Positions 17,138-25,901 of a stretch of DNA of 64,000 nucleotides are shown piece after piece. The DNA is from JAFGVL01 sp963662245. GTDB taxonomy: Bacteria > Bacteroidota > Bacteroidia > Bacteroidales > Paludibacteraceae. The position numbers and the translations under genes are program-made. The stretch is from the NCBI GenBank assembly GCA_963662245.2, contig CAXXVQ010000008.1, positions 434,001 through 498,000 of the forward strand, written 5' to 3'. The first letter of the stretch is position 1, and the number at the start of each line of letters is the position of its first letter. The notes under the pieces are model-generated. The model was not told the origin of the DNA. It did not search any database and saw nothing but the letters and a program-made list of their open reading frames with translations.

Positions 17138-17863
17138 TTATTCAATCAATGTGCCTACAACTTTGTATTGCATTCCGTATCTTGTATTTACCGGTTTGTA
17201 TAAAACATTATCATATTCAAAATATGTTTTTCTGTTAATAACCACTGCACGAACATAATCAGATGGTAGTTCCGGAACTATAGCTCCCATTGGAGGTTCA
17301 ACTACCTCATAGTTGCTGTATGTGTCATAATATTTATAATAAACTCCGCTATAATAGTAGTATGGAACAGCTCCAACCATGATAGTAAAATAGTTTCTTG
17401 GGATAGTTGTTACTCTGATTCCTCTAGGAGGTGCAATAACTACATATTGTCCGTTGTTGTGTCTGTAATATCTTCCGTCTCTGTATGAGTAATCAATGCC
17501 GCCGTGATGAATTCTTGTGTATCCGTTGTCAATTGTGTGTACAATTCTATCAGGGCGATTTGTTACCACAACTGAGCTCTTTTTGGGATAGTGTTTAATT
17601 TTTTTCTCTTTTACTTTATAGACATTGTTATTTGGTCTGTTGTAGTCGTTGCTTTGATGGTTATCTCTTTTTTGACTTACATTCTTTTGACTATTGTCTT
17701 TATTTTGAGTTGTTGTTCTAGTTTCGTATCTATCATTTCTGTTGTTGTTTACAGTCGTTTCTCTTTGCCCACGATTATTATCACTGCGCGTTTGCGCTTG
17801 TATGTTAACAGAACTTATTGTAAGTGCTGCTAAAATTGCTAAGGGGTAAAATTTAGTTTTCAT
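17138..17863 (-). CDS. DUF6515-type exported protein
   Basis: Exported protein of 241 residues. After a signal peptide (FYPLAILAALTISSVNIQAQ) comes an Asn/Arg/Gln-rich low-complexity segment of about 70 residues. The C-terminal part is rich in Tyr, with repeated elements GIRVTTIPRNYFTIMVGAVPYYYYSG, YYKYYDTYSNYEVVEPPMGAIVPELPSDY and KTYFEYDNVLYKPV. This arrangement (PPxGxxVxxLPxxY plus VxYYxxxGVYY) is what I know as DUF6515 in Bacteroidota, function unknown. It is monocistronic, with a possible -7 box (TACATTTG on the reverse strand, 17905-17912) about 42 bp upstream. The family name is from memory; the repeat pattern is directly visible. Confidence 0.7.
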   Translation of the reverse strand: MKTKFYPLAILAALTISSVNIQAQTRSDNNRGQRETTVNNNRNDRYETRTTTQNKDNSQKNVSQKRDNHQSNDYNRPNNNVYKVKEKKIKHYPKKSSVVVTNRPDRIVHTIDNGYTRIHHGGIDYSYRDGRYYRHNNGQYVVIAPPRGIRVTTIPRNYFTIMVGAVPYYYYSGVYYKYYDTYSNYEVVEPPMGAIVPELPSDYVRAVVINRKTYFEYDNVLYKPVNTRYGMQYKVVGTLIE

Positions 17864-18223
17864 AATTGTATGTATTTAGTTTAACACTGTTGAAAGTGTT
17901 AATCCAAATGTAGTGCCAAAAAATAAAAAAGCACATTTTGGTTATGATGTCCTACAACATATAGTGCAGTCTATCTTATTCTCAATTGATATTAATGATA
18001 TTAGAAAAGTATTCTTACCCATAGCTTATGCATTCTTTTTCAATAGTTTATTCTTTTCTTTAAATAATGGGTTGTTTTTTAAAATAATATTCCATAGAAT
18101 ATTATTTAATGTTATTTTTATGCCTAATTTTAGATTTTCTTAGATTTAATAAGTTGTAAAACCATCGTAAGTAGCAGTCAATCAAAGAACAGTGATACTT
18201 AATGGTTTAATTTTTAGTATTTT
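17864..18223. other. Gene-free AT-rich spacer between divergent genes
   Basis: This 360-bp spacer between the divergent DUF6515-type gene and the first T9SS module is very AT-rich. It has the reverse-strand TACATTTG box noted for the DUF6515 gene. I see no convincing promoter for the forward gene, no strong hairpin and no coding sequence. Confidence 0.5.
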
Positions 18224-21200
18224 ATGTGTAGAAAACTCCTGGCCACTATCACAATATTATGTTTCAGTATCATTGCACTTAATGCTGCAAGCTATAATAT
18301 TCAATTAAGTGTCTCGTCCACTCAGAACGAAACCTGTTATGCAGATGGTAAAATAGTTGTAAAACTGAGCGGTACAGATGCCAATGTATTGGTTCCGAGT
18401 GATCAAATTAGTTTTAATGTGTTAAGGAGTGGGATTAGTTATAAACAACATGATCTTACAATTGCGGATATGAGCTCTGATAATACATTTGTACTTGAAG
18501 GTTATGCTGCAGATACTTATACTATTGATTATACGCTTTGGATTGGAAGTACTACGGAAATAAAAGGGAGTATTGCTGCTTTTAGTGTTGCTGAAAATGT
18601 ATATCAAGAACCATACATTACTCAATCTTTAGGAAGTAATCAAACATTATTTGGGACTCGTCCGTCACTTAATTGTAAGCCAACAGGTATAATTCAGCTT
18701 GAAATGACGCAAGGGAAATTCCCATACAAAGTGAAGGTTTATAAAAATGGATCATTATTGCGTACTGATATTTTTAACTCCCCTATGTATACCGGAACTA
18801 ATCCTTTGGCTCCAGATTATAAAAATTATTATGATATTACTCAGTTAGCTATAGGTTCATATACTTTTGTTCTTGAAGATTCATGTGGTTCTGTTCGTAC
18901 TCTTTCAGAGCCAATTATTGTTCAAGATGTGGATTTTAAATGCATTGCAAATTATGCATCTTTAACCTCATATACAGCTACACAACTTTATTTTAGGTTA
19001 TCAAGTGGTTTTTTCAATAATGTGAAGTATGACAATTATTCAAATCAATGGCTTGAATACCGTTATGCATTAGAAGGTGAGGATTTTACGGCTTGGAAAC
19101 CATATTCTCAAACTGTATATACTACTGTTGCAAGTGTTGATTCTGTGATGGGTAAGAAGTATCTCTTTGAATTAAGGGTGAAAGACTGTACCTATCCGGT
19201 TTGTCAGGCCGAAGTGTTGATAAAAAAATCAGGCTCACAAGATCCAAATCAAAATTGTAAGGAAAAATTTAGTTCATCGGTATCATTGGTTCCAATTCCA
19301 GGTACTGGCGGATCAGCCTTTTGTTCTTGTGAAGGAGGAACACCAACTCCGGTAGAATATGATAAATGGCAAGTGATAACAACTTATAGTTTATGTGATC
19401 CTTATACGCTACCTGTTACATATAAATGGACAAATGTTGAATATCCTCAATACACATATTTGAACAATAGTATTTATTTAGCATCTGCCTCCATTACATC
19501 TGCTAAATACCCATTGTCAGATGAATTATATGGAACGCAGGTACATATTGAGCTTTTGGATGCAAGTGGGGTTATGAAATTTGATACTGTAGTTAAAATT
19601 CCACCAAAAGCTAGTGATCCAGAGCCGGTTCCTCCTGTTCCTTTAAGTTGGTCTTTAGAGAATAATTTGTCTGAAGATGTTGGATGTAGTGGTCTATCAA
19701 CTGGTGGTTTGTCATTAAATGTAAATTGTGGAAATATCCCAGATGGTGCAACTGTAGATATGACACAAACTCCAGATGGATATCATTTTGTAGCAACATA
19801 TGATTTGGCAAGTAGAATGTGGAACTTCGTTCCAAACAGTTTTTCTGATTTTACTCTTAACCAAAGTGTCTATACACCAGGAGAATGTAGTTCCTCAATG
19901 AGTGTTGATTTTAATACTGATTTTCATTTTGGAGATTATGTTTTTAACATCACTTGGGAAAACCTAAATGGCACAGATACTACTACAACTATAAGTACTA
20001 GTATTGCGAAAGACCTTGTTCGTTATGGTATCGGGGAAGAATTGTCATTTACTACAAGAAAAACATGCCAAGGGGTTTATTATTATCCAAGTGCACAGAT
20101 AATGACTTGGAATGAGGGTGATGAAACAAATAAAACTGCTGTGTTGACAAAATTTATTATTACCTCAGGTAATGTTACCGGTTACGAGATAAATGGAGGG
20201 TCAGCTTCTGTTGGTTTATGTAATAAAGATTCATTGCTGATAACTAAACCTGGTCAGTATATTATTCAGGCATTTTATAATCCATCTGGAGCAAGTGTGC
20301 CAGATTTCAGTTTAGCTGAATGTACTATATGTACTGATACCATTGATTATAAAGCTCCAAGTTTGTCATTTGAAGATTACTATGGTTATTTGTGTGCTGA
20401 TACTCGTGAGTCATCAGTGCGTGGGGGAATAACTGTTCTTCCAAAATATGGATCAGGAGTTCCACCGTATAAATATGATTTGTATAGTGGCGATAATGAT
20501 TCCGGAACTCTTATTGGAAGTAATAATAGTGGTGTGTTTGAAGATTTTGTTGTTTCCACTTCGAAGTTTTTTGTGCGAGTAACTGATCAGTGCCTATCTA
20601 GTTTTGTAGTTGCAATACCGCTGTCTCCTATTATTATCTCTGATGTTATTTTAGGCGATAGAAATGTTTGTATTGGTAGTACAGCTAGTTTACAAGGGAA
20701 AATGATTGGTGCGACTAATCTTGTTTCTTATGGATGGACTGGTAGTGATGGATTCTCATCAAATGTCAGACAAATTACAACTCCACCTATAACAGAGTCG
20801 TCAACTTACTCTCTTGAGATTTCAGGTCTTGGTTGTCATATTTTGGATAGTATAACGGTTGAGCCGGTTACTGAAATTAAGGTCTACTATGAGGACTTAA
20901 TCTGTCAAGGAACAAATTATAATGGTGGTGAGGAATATCAACAATCATTATCTACAGCAAGTTTGCCTGTAGGGATATATGATTTTTCTTCAGGTCCATT
21001 TCCTGCAAGTAAAGGGGGGTGTGATAGTACAACTTACCTTACTCTTCAGATTATAGATGAGAATTCAGTTTTGGAGGATACCATTAAGATCTGTGAAGAA
21101 CAGTTCCCTTTCTTATGGCAAGATAGTCTTTTTACTACTGGAACTCCAAGTGGTATTTACTATAAATCAAAGAGCCAAAATAGTTGTTCATATAAGCGTG

Positions 21201-21829
21201 CTTTACGCCTAACTGTTGGACATCCTACCAGTGAGCAATTTGATCGTACTATCTGTGAAGGAGATAGTGTAGTCTTCAATGGTAATATATATACCGAGAG
21301 TGGTTATTACACTGATTCTTTTAAGACTGAAACTTCTTGTGATAGTATTGAAACCTTGCATCTTGTAGTTATTCAACCAGATCAAACGACTTTGAATGAT
21401 ACTGTTTTTCAAGGTGAAAGCTATGATAATTATGGATTTAGTTTCCCAGTACAAACTGATTTAGGTGAGAAATATCAGTCTGCTTTGTTGAAAAACACTT
21501 ATGGTTGTGATAGTACGGTGGAGATGTATCTTGAGGTATTATCACCGCTGGTAAATATTCCTGAAGTATTTACTCCTAATGGGGATAATAAAAATTCATT
21601 CTTTAAGATAAGAAATATAAATAGGTACCCATTGAATCATATTTTGATATTCAACCGTTGGGGAAATAAAGTGTATGAAGGTAAGCCATACATGAATGAA
21701 TGGGATGGCAGAAATTATTTTGGGCCTAAGATTGGTGGCGATGTGCTGCCGGTAGGAACTTATTATTATATATTAGACTTAGGTGATGGATCTGATGTTA
21801 TAAAAGGGTTTATTTATCTAAATAGATAA
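18224..21829 (+). CDS. Large T9SS type-B surface protein (CHU_C sorting domain)
   Basis: Secreted protein of 1201 residues with an N-terminal signal peptide (LLATITILCFSIIALNAA). The first half consists of beta-sandwich modules with widely spaced cysteines and no catalytic motif I recognise. The second half has repeats of the pattern ICEG/ICQG...F.G..Y..SG.Y.D......CDS...L.L found in Bacteroidota adhesins. The last 90 residues (VFTPNGDNKNSFFKIRNINR, ILIFNRWGNKVYEG, NEWDGRN, LPVGTYYYILDLGDG, KGFIYL) form the gliding-motility CHU_C domain that directs type IX secretion. It is first in a tight operon with a PorP/SprF protein (2 bp later) and an OmpA/PD40 protein, suggesting a dedicated anchor. 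Ligand unknown. Confidence 0.9.
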   Translation: MCRKLLATITILCFSIIALNAASYNIQLSVSSTQNETCYADGKIVVKLSGTDANVLVPSDQISFNVLRSGISYKQHDLTIADMSSDNTFVLEGYAADTYTIDYTLWIGSTTEIKGSIAAFSVAENVYQEPYITQSLGSNQTLFGTRPSLNCKPTGIIQLEMTQGKFPYKVKVYKNGSLLRTDIFNSPMYTGTNPLAPDYKNYYDITQLAIGSYTFVLEDSCGSVRTLSEPIIVQDVDFKCIANYASLTSYTATQLYFRLSSGFFNNVKYDNYSNQWLEYRYALEGEDFTAWKPYSQTVYTTVASVDSVMGKKYLFELRVKDCTYPVCQAEVLIKKSGSQDPNQNCKEKFSSSVSLVPIPGTGGSAFCSCEGGTPTPVEYDKWQVITTYSLCDPYTLPVTYKWTNVEYPQYTYLNNSIYLASASITSAKYPLSDELYGTQVHIELLDASGVMKFDTVVKIPPKASDPEPVPPVPLSWSLENNLSEDVGCSGLSTGGLSLNVNCGNIPDGATVDMTQTPDGYHFVATYDLASRMWNFVPNSFSDFTLNQSVYTPGECSSSMSVDFNTDFHFGDYVFNITWENLNGTDTTTTISTSIAKDLVRYGIGEELSFTTRKTCQGVYYYPSAQIMTWNEGDETNKTAVLTKFIITSGNVTGYEINGGSASVGLCNKDSLLITKPGQYIIQAFYNPSGASVPDFSLAECTICTDTIDYKAPSLSFEDYYGYLCADTRESSVRGGITVLPKYGSGVPPYKYDLYSGDNDSGTLIGSNNSGVFEDFVVSTSKFFVRVTDQCLSSFVVAIPLSPIIISDVILGDRNVCIGSTASLQGKMIGATNLVSYGWTGSDGFSSNVRQITTPPITESSTYSLEISGLGCHILDSITVEPVTEIKVYYEDLICQGTNYNGGEEYQQSLSTASLPVGIYDFSSGPFPASKGGCDSTTYLTLQIIDENSVLEDTIKICEEQFPFLWQDSLFTTGTPSGIYYKSKSQNSCSYKRALRLTVGHPTSEQFDRTICEGDSVVFNGNIYTESGYYTDSFKTETSCDSIETLHLVVIQPDQTTLNDTVFQGESYDNYGFSFPVQTDLGEKYQSALLKNTYGCDSTVEMYLEVLSPLVNIPEVFTPNGDNKNSFFKIRNINRYPLNHILIFNRWGNKVYEGKPYMNEWDGRNYFGPKIGGDVLPVGTYYYILDLGDGSDVIKGFIYLNR

Positions 21830-21831
21830 AG

Positions 21832-22782
21832 ATGCAGAGAGTAAAAACGAATAAAAAACGAATCTCAATTCTGATGGTTTTGTTGCTCATTGCTTCAGCT
21901 GTTTTTGCACAGCAGGAAGCGATGTTTACTCATTATATGTATAATACTCTTGCCATAAATCCTGCATATGCCGGTAGTAGAGATGCATTGACCGTTACAG
22001 CATTACATCGTTCGCAATGGGTAGGTTTCCCGGGTGCTCCAAAAACTCAAACAATTACACTCCATTCTCCTTGTTATCAAGACGCGGTTAACTTAGGTTT
22101 CTCGGTTCTTAATGATAAAATTGGACCTGTAAATAATACCTCGGTATATATAGATTATGCATATCGATTGAAATTATCAGCCAAGGCAAAACTAGCTTTT
22201 GGTTTAGTGATGGGATTAAATACATATGCTATTGATTTGAGAGTTTTGGAATCTGATGATTATTCAGATGAGTTAAATCAGATTGCTGATAATTCTGTTT
22301 TGCCAAATATGGGCTTTGGTATTTATTATTCCACACCAAAGTTTTATGCGGGTATTTCATCGCCTAAACTAATCAAGAATACATACGATTATGATGATAT
22401 TAGCTCGAATCTATCAGTAGAGCAGCTGCATTATTATTTTATTGCTGGATCGTTTGTTAGATTATCTCCGGATTGGGAGTTAAAGCCTACGGGATTTATG
22501 AAGGTGACAAGAGCCGCTACTATTGAGGTAGATGTAACAGCAGAGTTGCTTTATCAAAGTCGCTTCTCTTTTGGGGTTATGGGGCGTACTGAAGATGCCG
22601 TTGGTTTTTTAGTTGGAGTTTCTATTACTAAACAGTTAGCACTAGGATATTCGTTTGACTGGTCGTTTGTAAATAACACAGCAAAATATAATGATGGTTC
22701 GCATGAAGTGGTTCTGAGTTATGATTTTGTATTTGAATCAATGAAGCGAATTCGTTCCCCTAGATATTTCAGTACTTTTTAA
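21832..22782 (+). CDS. PorP/SprF-family T9SS outer-membrane protein
   Basis: Outer-membrane beta-barrel of 316 residues with signal peptide (ISILMVLLLIASAVFAQ). The family opening is clear: QQEAMFTHYMYNTLAINPAYAGSRDALTVTALHRSQWVGFPGAPKTQ. The C terminus alternates aromatic and polar residues (LGYSFDWSFVNN, GSHEVVLSYDF). PorP/SprF proteins are needed to display particular type IX cargo proteins with CHU_C domains, such as SprB in Flavobacterium. It starts 2 bp after the CHU_C gene, consistent with a dedicated cargo-partner pair. The N terminus before the signal (MQRVKTNKKR) is basic, as expected. Confidence 0.93.
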   Translation: MQRVKTNKKRISILMVLLLIASAVFAQQEAMFTHYMYNTLAINPAYAGSRDALTVTALHRSQWVGFPGAPKTQTITLHSPCYQDAVNLGFSVLNDKIGPVNNTSVYIDYAYRLKLSAKAKLAFGLVMGLNTYAIDLRVLESDDYSDELNQIADNSVLPNMGFGIYYSTPKFYAGISSPKLIKNTYDYDDISSNLSVEQLHYYFIAGSFVRLSPDWELKPTGFMKVTRAATIEVDVTAELLYQSRFSFGVMGRTEDAVGFLVGVSITKQLALGYSFDWSFVNNTAKYNDGSHEVVLSYDFVFESMKRIRSPRYFSTF

Positions 22783-22791
22783 TTATCACTC

Positions 22792-24723
22792 ATGAAATAT
22801 TTGATATATATACTATTCTTTTTGTTTGGCTGCGTTTCATTGGCTTATTCACAAAAGCAGAAAGAATATCAGGCCGATAAATATTATGAGCTATATTCAT
22901 TTGATAAAGCCATTAATGCTTACAATAAAGAAGATAGTTTAAATATTACTCACCTTCGCAATTTAGCCATGAGCTATTATAATAGAGGCGAATTTGTTGA
23001 GGCTGAAAATGCATTTGAGAGGTGTATTAATAATGATTCTTGTCAGAAAAATGACTTTTATTACTATGTTCTTACACTAAAGTCAAATGAGAAATATCCC
23101 CAAGCTAATGATATTTTGAATGAGTTTAAAATTAGATATCCAAAGGATTTAAGAGCATGCAGTTATGTGCATAATGAGAGTGAATTTGATAGTTTGCTGG
23201 TGCCTAATTCAAATTGTGAAATTAAAAACTTGAACTTAAATACCGATGCTGATGATTTTGGAACTGCTTTTTATAATGAGCAAATAGTTTTCACCTCTTC
23301 TCGTACTGACAATAAACCTGTTTGGCGCAATTATAATTGGAACAGAAGACCATTCTTAAATATGTTTGTTGCAACCAGATTGAAAAGTGGAGAATTGTTT
23401 GATCCGGTATTATGGAATAAGGATTGGAATAAGAAATGGCATGAAGGACCTGCGTCTTTTGCTGAGAAGTGCACCATGGTCGCTTTTACTCGTAATAACT
23501 ATTCAAAAAGGAGTGAGGATGATGTGGTCAGATTGCAAATCTTTTTTAGCAAAATGAGATATGGCAGTTGGGATGATATTGAGCCATTTGAATTAAATAG
23601 TGCTGATTATTCTGTAGGTCATCCATGTTTAAGCGAGGATGGTAAGAGAATGTACTTCACAAGTGATATGCCTGGGGGATATGGAGGTTCTGATATTTAT
23701 TATGTGGAGAAAGTATCTTCCACACAGTGGGGGAAACCTGTAAATCTAGGTGCAAAGGTTAATACAGAAGCCAATGAGATGTTTCCATTTTATGATGAAA
23801 AAAATAAAGTTCTTTATTATTCCTCAAATGGTCTTTGCGGTTTAGGTGGATTAGATGTATATGCTTCAAAGTTTGGTTATGGGGGAGGGTTTAATTACCC
23901 AAAGAATTTAGGCGCACCAATAAATAGTTCTGCTGATGATTTTGCATTTATATGCGATGGCTCAAGTATGGGAGGTTATTTTTCCTCGAATAGGAAGTCT
24001 GGAAAAGGAGGTGACGATATTTATAGTTTCCAATATAAGCTTGCTCCAAAACCTGAGGAAAAACCTCGTGAACATTATTATAAATTATTAGTTAGGAACA
24101 AAGTTAACGGAGAGCCGATTCTGGATGCAAAAGTAAAAGTTGATGGGAAAACCCTTCGTACAAATAAGAATGGTGAGGTTTGCTTTGCATTTACAAATAG
24201 CAGTTCATTTATAACTCAAGTTGATGCTTTAGGGTATCAGAATGTTCAGAAGAATGCACAAATATCTACTAAAGAGAGTTTGCCAGTTGTTTTGGACACA
24301 ATATCCTTGAATGTAGAAGAAAACTTTAAAGCAATAGTTTTGCGTGAGGTGTATTATGATTTTAATAAATGGGATATACTACCTGAATCTAAGAAAGAGC
24401 TAAATAGAGTTGTTGACTTTTTAAAGGCAAATCCATATAAGAAGATTGAATTAAGCTCTCATACTGATAGTCGTGGTTCTGATAAGTATAATCTTTGGCT
24501 ATCGCAAAAGCGTGCAGAGTCTGCAACTAATTATATCATTTCACAGGGGGTAGATTCTCTTCGAATAACACCTAAGGGGTATGGTGAGATGCGCTTGATA
24601 AATGGCTGTTCTAATGGTGTGCCTTGTCCTGAGCAGGAACATCGTGCAAACCGTCGAACTGAGATGTATATCCAAGGTTATGGTAAGGCATCAAGAATTG
24701 AACAAACTAAGGGTAAATACTAG
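22792..24723 (+). CDS. PorE-like OmpA/PD40/TPR envelope protein
   Basis: The 643-residue protein has a signal peptide (YLIYILFFLFGCVSLAYS) and four regions. Residues about 25-120 are TPR-like (YYELYSFDKAINAYNKED, LAMSYYNRGEFVEAENAFERC). About 150-420 is a PD40/WD40-like propeller with SVGHPCLSEDGKRMYFTSDMPGGYGGSDIYYVE and related repeats. About 430-510 is a carboxypeptidase regulatory-like domain. About 515-630 is an OmpA peptidoglycan-binding domain (YYDFNKWDILPESKKELNRV, HTDSRGSDKYNLWLSQKRAE, GYGE). This order matches Porphyromonas PorE and related T9SS proteins that link outer-membrane machinery to the wall. It follows the PorP/SprF gene by 9 bp and closes the operon. Confidence 0.88.
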   Translation: MKYLIYILFFLFGCVSLAYSQKQKEYQADKYYELYSFDKAINAYNKEDSLNITHLRNLAMSYYNRGEFVEAENAFERCINNDSCQKNDFYYYVLTLKSNEKYPQANDILNEFKIRYPKDLRACSYVHNESEFDSLLVPNSNCEIKNLNLNTDADDFGTAFYNEQIVFTSSRTDNKPVWRNYNWNRRPFLNMFVATRLKSGELFDPVLWNKDWNKKWHEGPASFAEKCTMVAFTRNNYSKRSEDDVVRLQIFFSKMRYGSWDDIEPFELNSADYSVGHPCLSEDGKRMYFTSDMPGGYGGSDIYYVEKVSSTQWGKPVNLGAKVNTEANEMFPFYDEKNKVLYYSSNGLCGLGGLDVYASKFGYGGGFNYPKNLGAPINSSADDFAFICDGSSMGGYFSSNRKSGKGGDDIYSFQYKLAPKPEEKPREHYYKLLVRNKVNGEPILDAKVKVDGKTLRTNKNGEVCFAFTNSSSFITQVDALGYQNVQKNAQISTKESLPVVLDTISLNVEENFKAIVLREVYYDFNKWDILPESKKELNRVVDFLKANPYKKIELSSHTDSRGSDKYNLWLSQKRAESATNYIISQGVDSLRITPKGYGEMRLINGCSNGVPCPEQEHRANRRTEMYIQGYGKASRIEQTKGKY

Positions 24724-24726
24724 TGT

Positions 24727-25518
24727 TTAGAGCATATATTCATTAGCCTTTCCGAAGAGGTTGTGAGCATAGGCATATAAGATTGCTTCTGACATGTTGT
24801 TTAGGTGGAACTTTGATAAGATATTTTGCTTGTGAAATTTTACTGTACTTAGGCTTATGAATTTTTTTTCGGCTATTTCTTTTGAAGTAAAGCCTTGAGC
24901 ACAGAGCATAAGGATTTCTTGTTCTTTTTGACTCAATTTTTTTGAGACAGATTTTATAAAAGTCTTTTTCTTTTCGTTGTAGAAATATTCTTCTTCTACA
25001 CCATTTATTTCAGTTTCAATTCTTGTCTCAATTTTGTGATTCTTATTTGCTAAAGTTGTAATGCACATTAACATCCAAGTATTGCCTTCGTCATCAAATA
25101 AGATGGGTCGATATTTGTTTGATACTAACATTACAGTCCCATTCTTGTGGGTAATTCTGTGGCTATTATATATATTGGTTTTTTTTAGCTGTTCAATAGT
25201 TAAGTCCTTAAAAAATAGAAAAGCTGCATTTTTTGTTTCGATTAAGTTTTTTAAGTCTTTTTCGAAGAGAATTTTGTTGCCAAAGTTTTCATCATAGTTA
25301 TCTGCTTCTTCTCTTGTGTATCCACAATTAAACAAATGATTGTCACTTAAATATGCATATTGGTGTTTGTAATAATCAAGGACTGAAATATTGATGTTTG
25401 CAAGTGTAGATATTGATTCTAAAGAGTTGAAGCATTTTATTGTGTTATTGTAGTCGGGTTCTTTATGAAAAACTAATTCATAAGGAGCCGTTTGAAGTCC
25501 ATAATAAGGAAGGTTCAT
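24727..25518 (-). CDS. LuxR-type regulator with PAS-like N-terminal region
   Basis: Predicted transcriptional activator of 263 residues. The C-terminal 65 residues are a LuxR/GerE helix-turn-helix (LSQKEQEILMLCAQGFTSKEIAEKKFISLSTVKFHKQNILSKF). The N-terminal part has PAS-like features (RITHKNGTVMLVSNKYRPILFDDEGN, WMLMCITTLANKNH) and could bind a ligand. It is convergent with the first T9SS module (3 bp from its end) and divergent from the second, a place where a regulator of these surface proteins would fit. There is no receiver domain. A reverse-strand TACATTTG box lies at 25545-25552. Confidence 0.85.
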   Translation of the reverse strand: MNLPYYGLQTAPYELVFHKEPDYNNTIKCFNSLESISTLANINISVLDYYKHQYAYLSDNHLFNCGYTREEADNYDENFGNKILFEKDLKNLIETKNAAFLFFKDLTIEQLKKTNIYNSHRITHKNGTVMLVSNKYRPILFDDEGNTWMLMCITTLANKNHKIETRIETEINGVEEEYFYNEKKKTFIKSVSKKLSQKEQEILMLCAQGFTSKEIAEKKFISLSTVKFHKQNILSKFHLNNMSEAILYAYAHNLFGKANEYML

Positions 25519-25648
25519 AGTTTAGATAGTTTCTGGTTGTATTACAAATGTAGCTTTTTGGTATTTGTATGTGTTTGTTATTTAGTTATTTAACTTTTAT
25601 TAATGGTCTTTTGGGTATCTGCCTTCCTTTAACTAGTCTTTTGGCTAG

Positions 25649-25679
25649 TTGATTGATGTTTATCTTCTAGATACTTTTG
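25649..25679 (+). promoter_or_regulatory. Promoter P1 (TTG-20-TAnnTTTG) for a candidate sRNA
   Basis: TTG at 25649-25651, a 20-bp spacer and TACTTTTG at 25672-25679 match the Bacteroidota -33/-7 consensus. Predicted transcription starts near 25686 and meets a terminator at about 25800. Confidence 0.65.
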
Positions 25680-25685
25680 AAATTT

Positions 25686-25800
25686 AATATTTACACCAGC
25701 CTTAAATTAATATAAGAGGAAACAGTAATTAGCTGTTTTTTGAAATCAATCAGCATTATTGTTGTAAGTTTTACTTGCAATAGTAGTGCTGTCTTTTTTT
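25686..25800 (+). ncRNA. Candidate small RNA upstream of a T9SS module
   Basis: The interval runs from the predicted start of promoter P1 to a seven-T tract. It has no ORF of note. It contains a small hairpin (AAACAG...CTGTTT, about 25720-25737). It ends in a 19-bp stem (25751-25769 with 25773-25791, 3-nt loop) whose only imperfections are four G-U wobbles, followed by C and seven T. This is the shape of an intrinsically terminated RNA of about 115 nt. It could be a regulatory sRNA or a leader left by duplication of the neighbouring promoter. Prediction from sequence only. Confidence 0.5.
25751..25800 (+). terminator. Terminator of the candidate small RNA
   Basis: A 19-bp stem with four G-U wobbles and a TTT loop is followed by TC and seven T residues ending at 25800. 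It lies between two promoters, about 100 bp before the coding sequence, so it should isolate the upstream transcript. Confidence 0.75.
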
Positions 25801-25836
25801 AAATTCTTAATGAGTGAAAACTATCTTTTTGGCCAG

Positions 25837-25867
25837 TTGATGTAGAGCTTACCTCTTAATACCTTTG
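25837..25867 (+). promoter_or_regulatory. Promoter P2 (TTG-20-TAnnTTTG) of the second T9SS module
   Basis: TTG at 25837-25839, a 20-bp spacer and TACCTTTG at 25860-25867 match the Bacteroidota consensus. The start is predicted near 25874, about 28 nt before the ATG at 25902. The sequence around it resembles promoter P1, suggesting a local duplication. Confidence 0.7.
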
Positions 25868-25901
25868 AAAAACAAATTACTACCAACCTAAATATTTTCT
25901 T

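Larger units (their letters stand above)
25519..25901. other. Regulatory spacer with two similar promoters and a candidate small RNA
   Basis: This 383-bp spacer lies between the divergent LuxR-type gene and the second T9SS module. It holds two full promoter matches with identical 20-bp spacers (25649-25679 and 25837-25867) and, between them, a terminator-like hairpin. These are annotated separately. No further coding sequence is visible. Confidence 0.6.
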
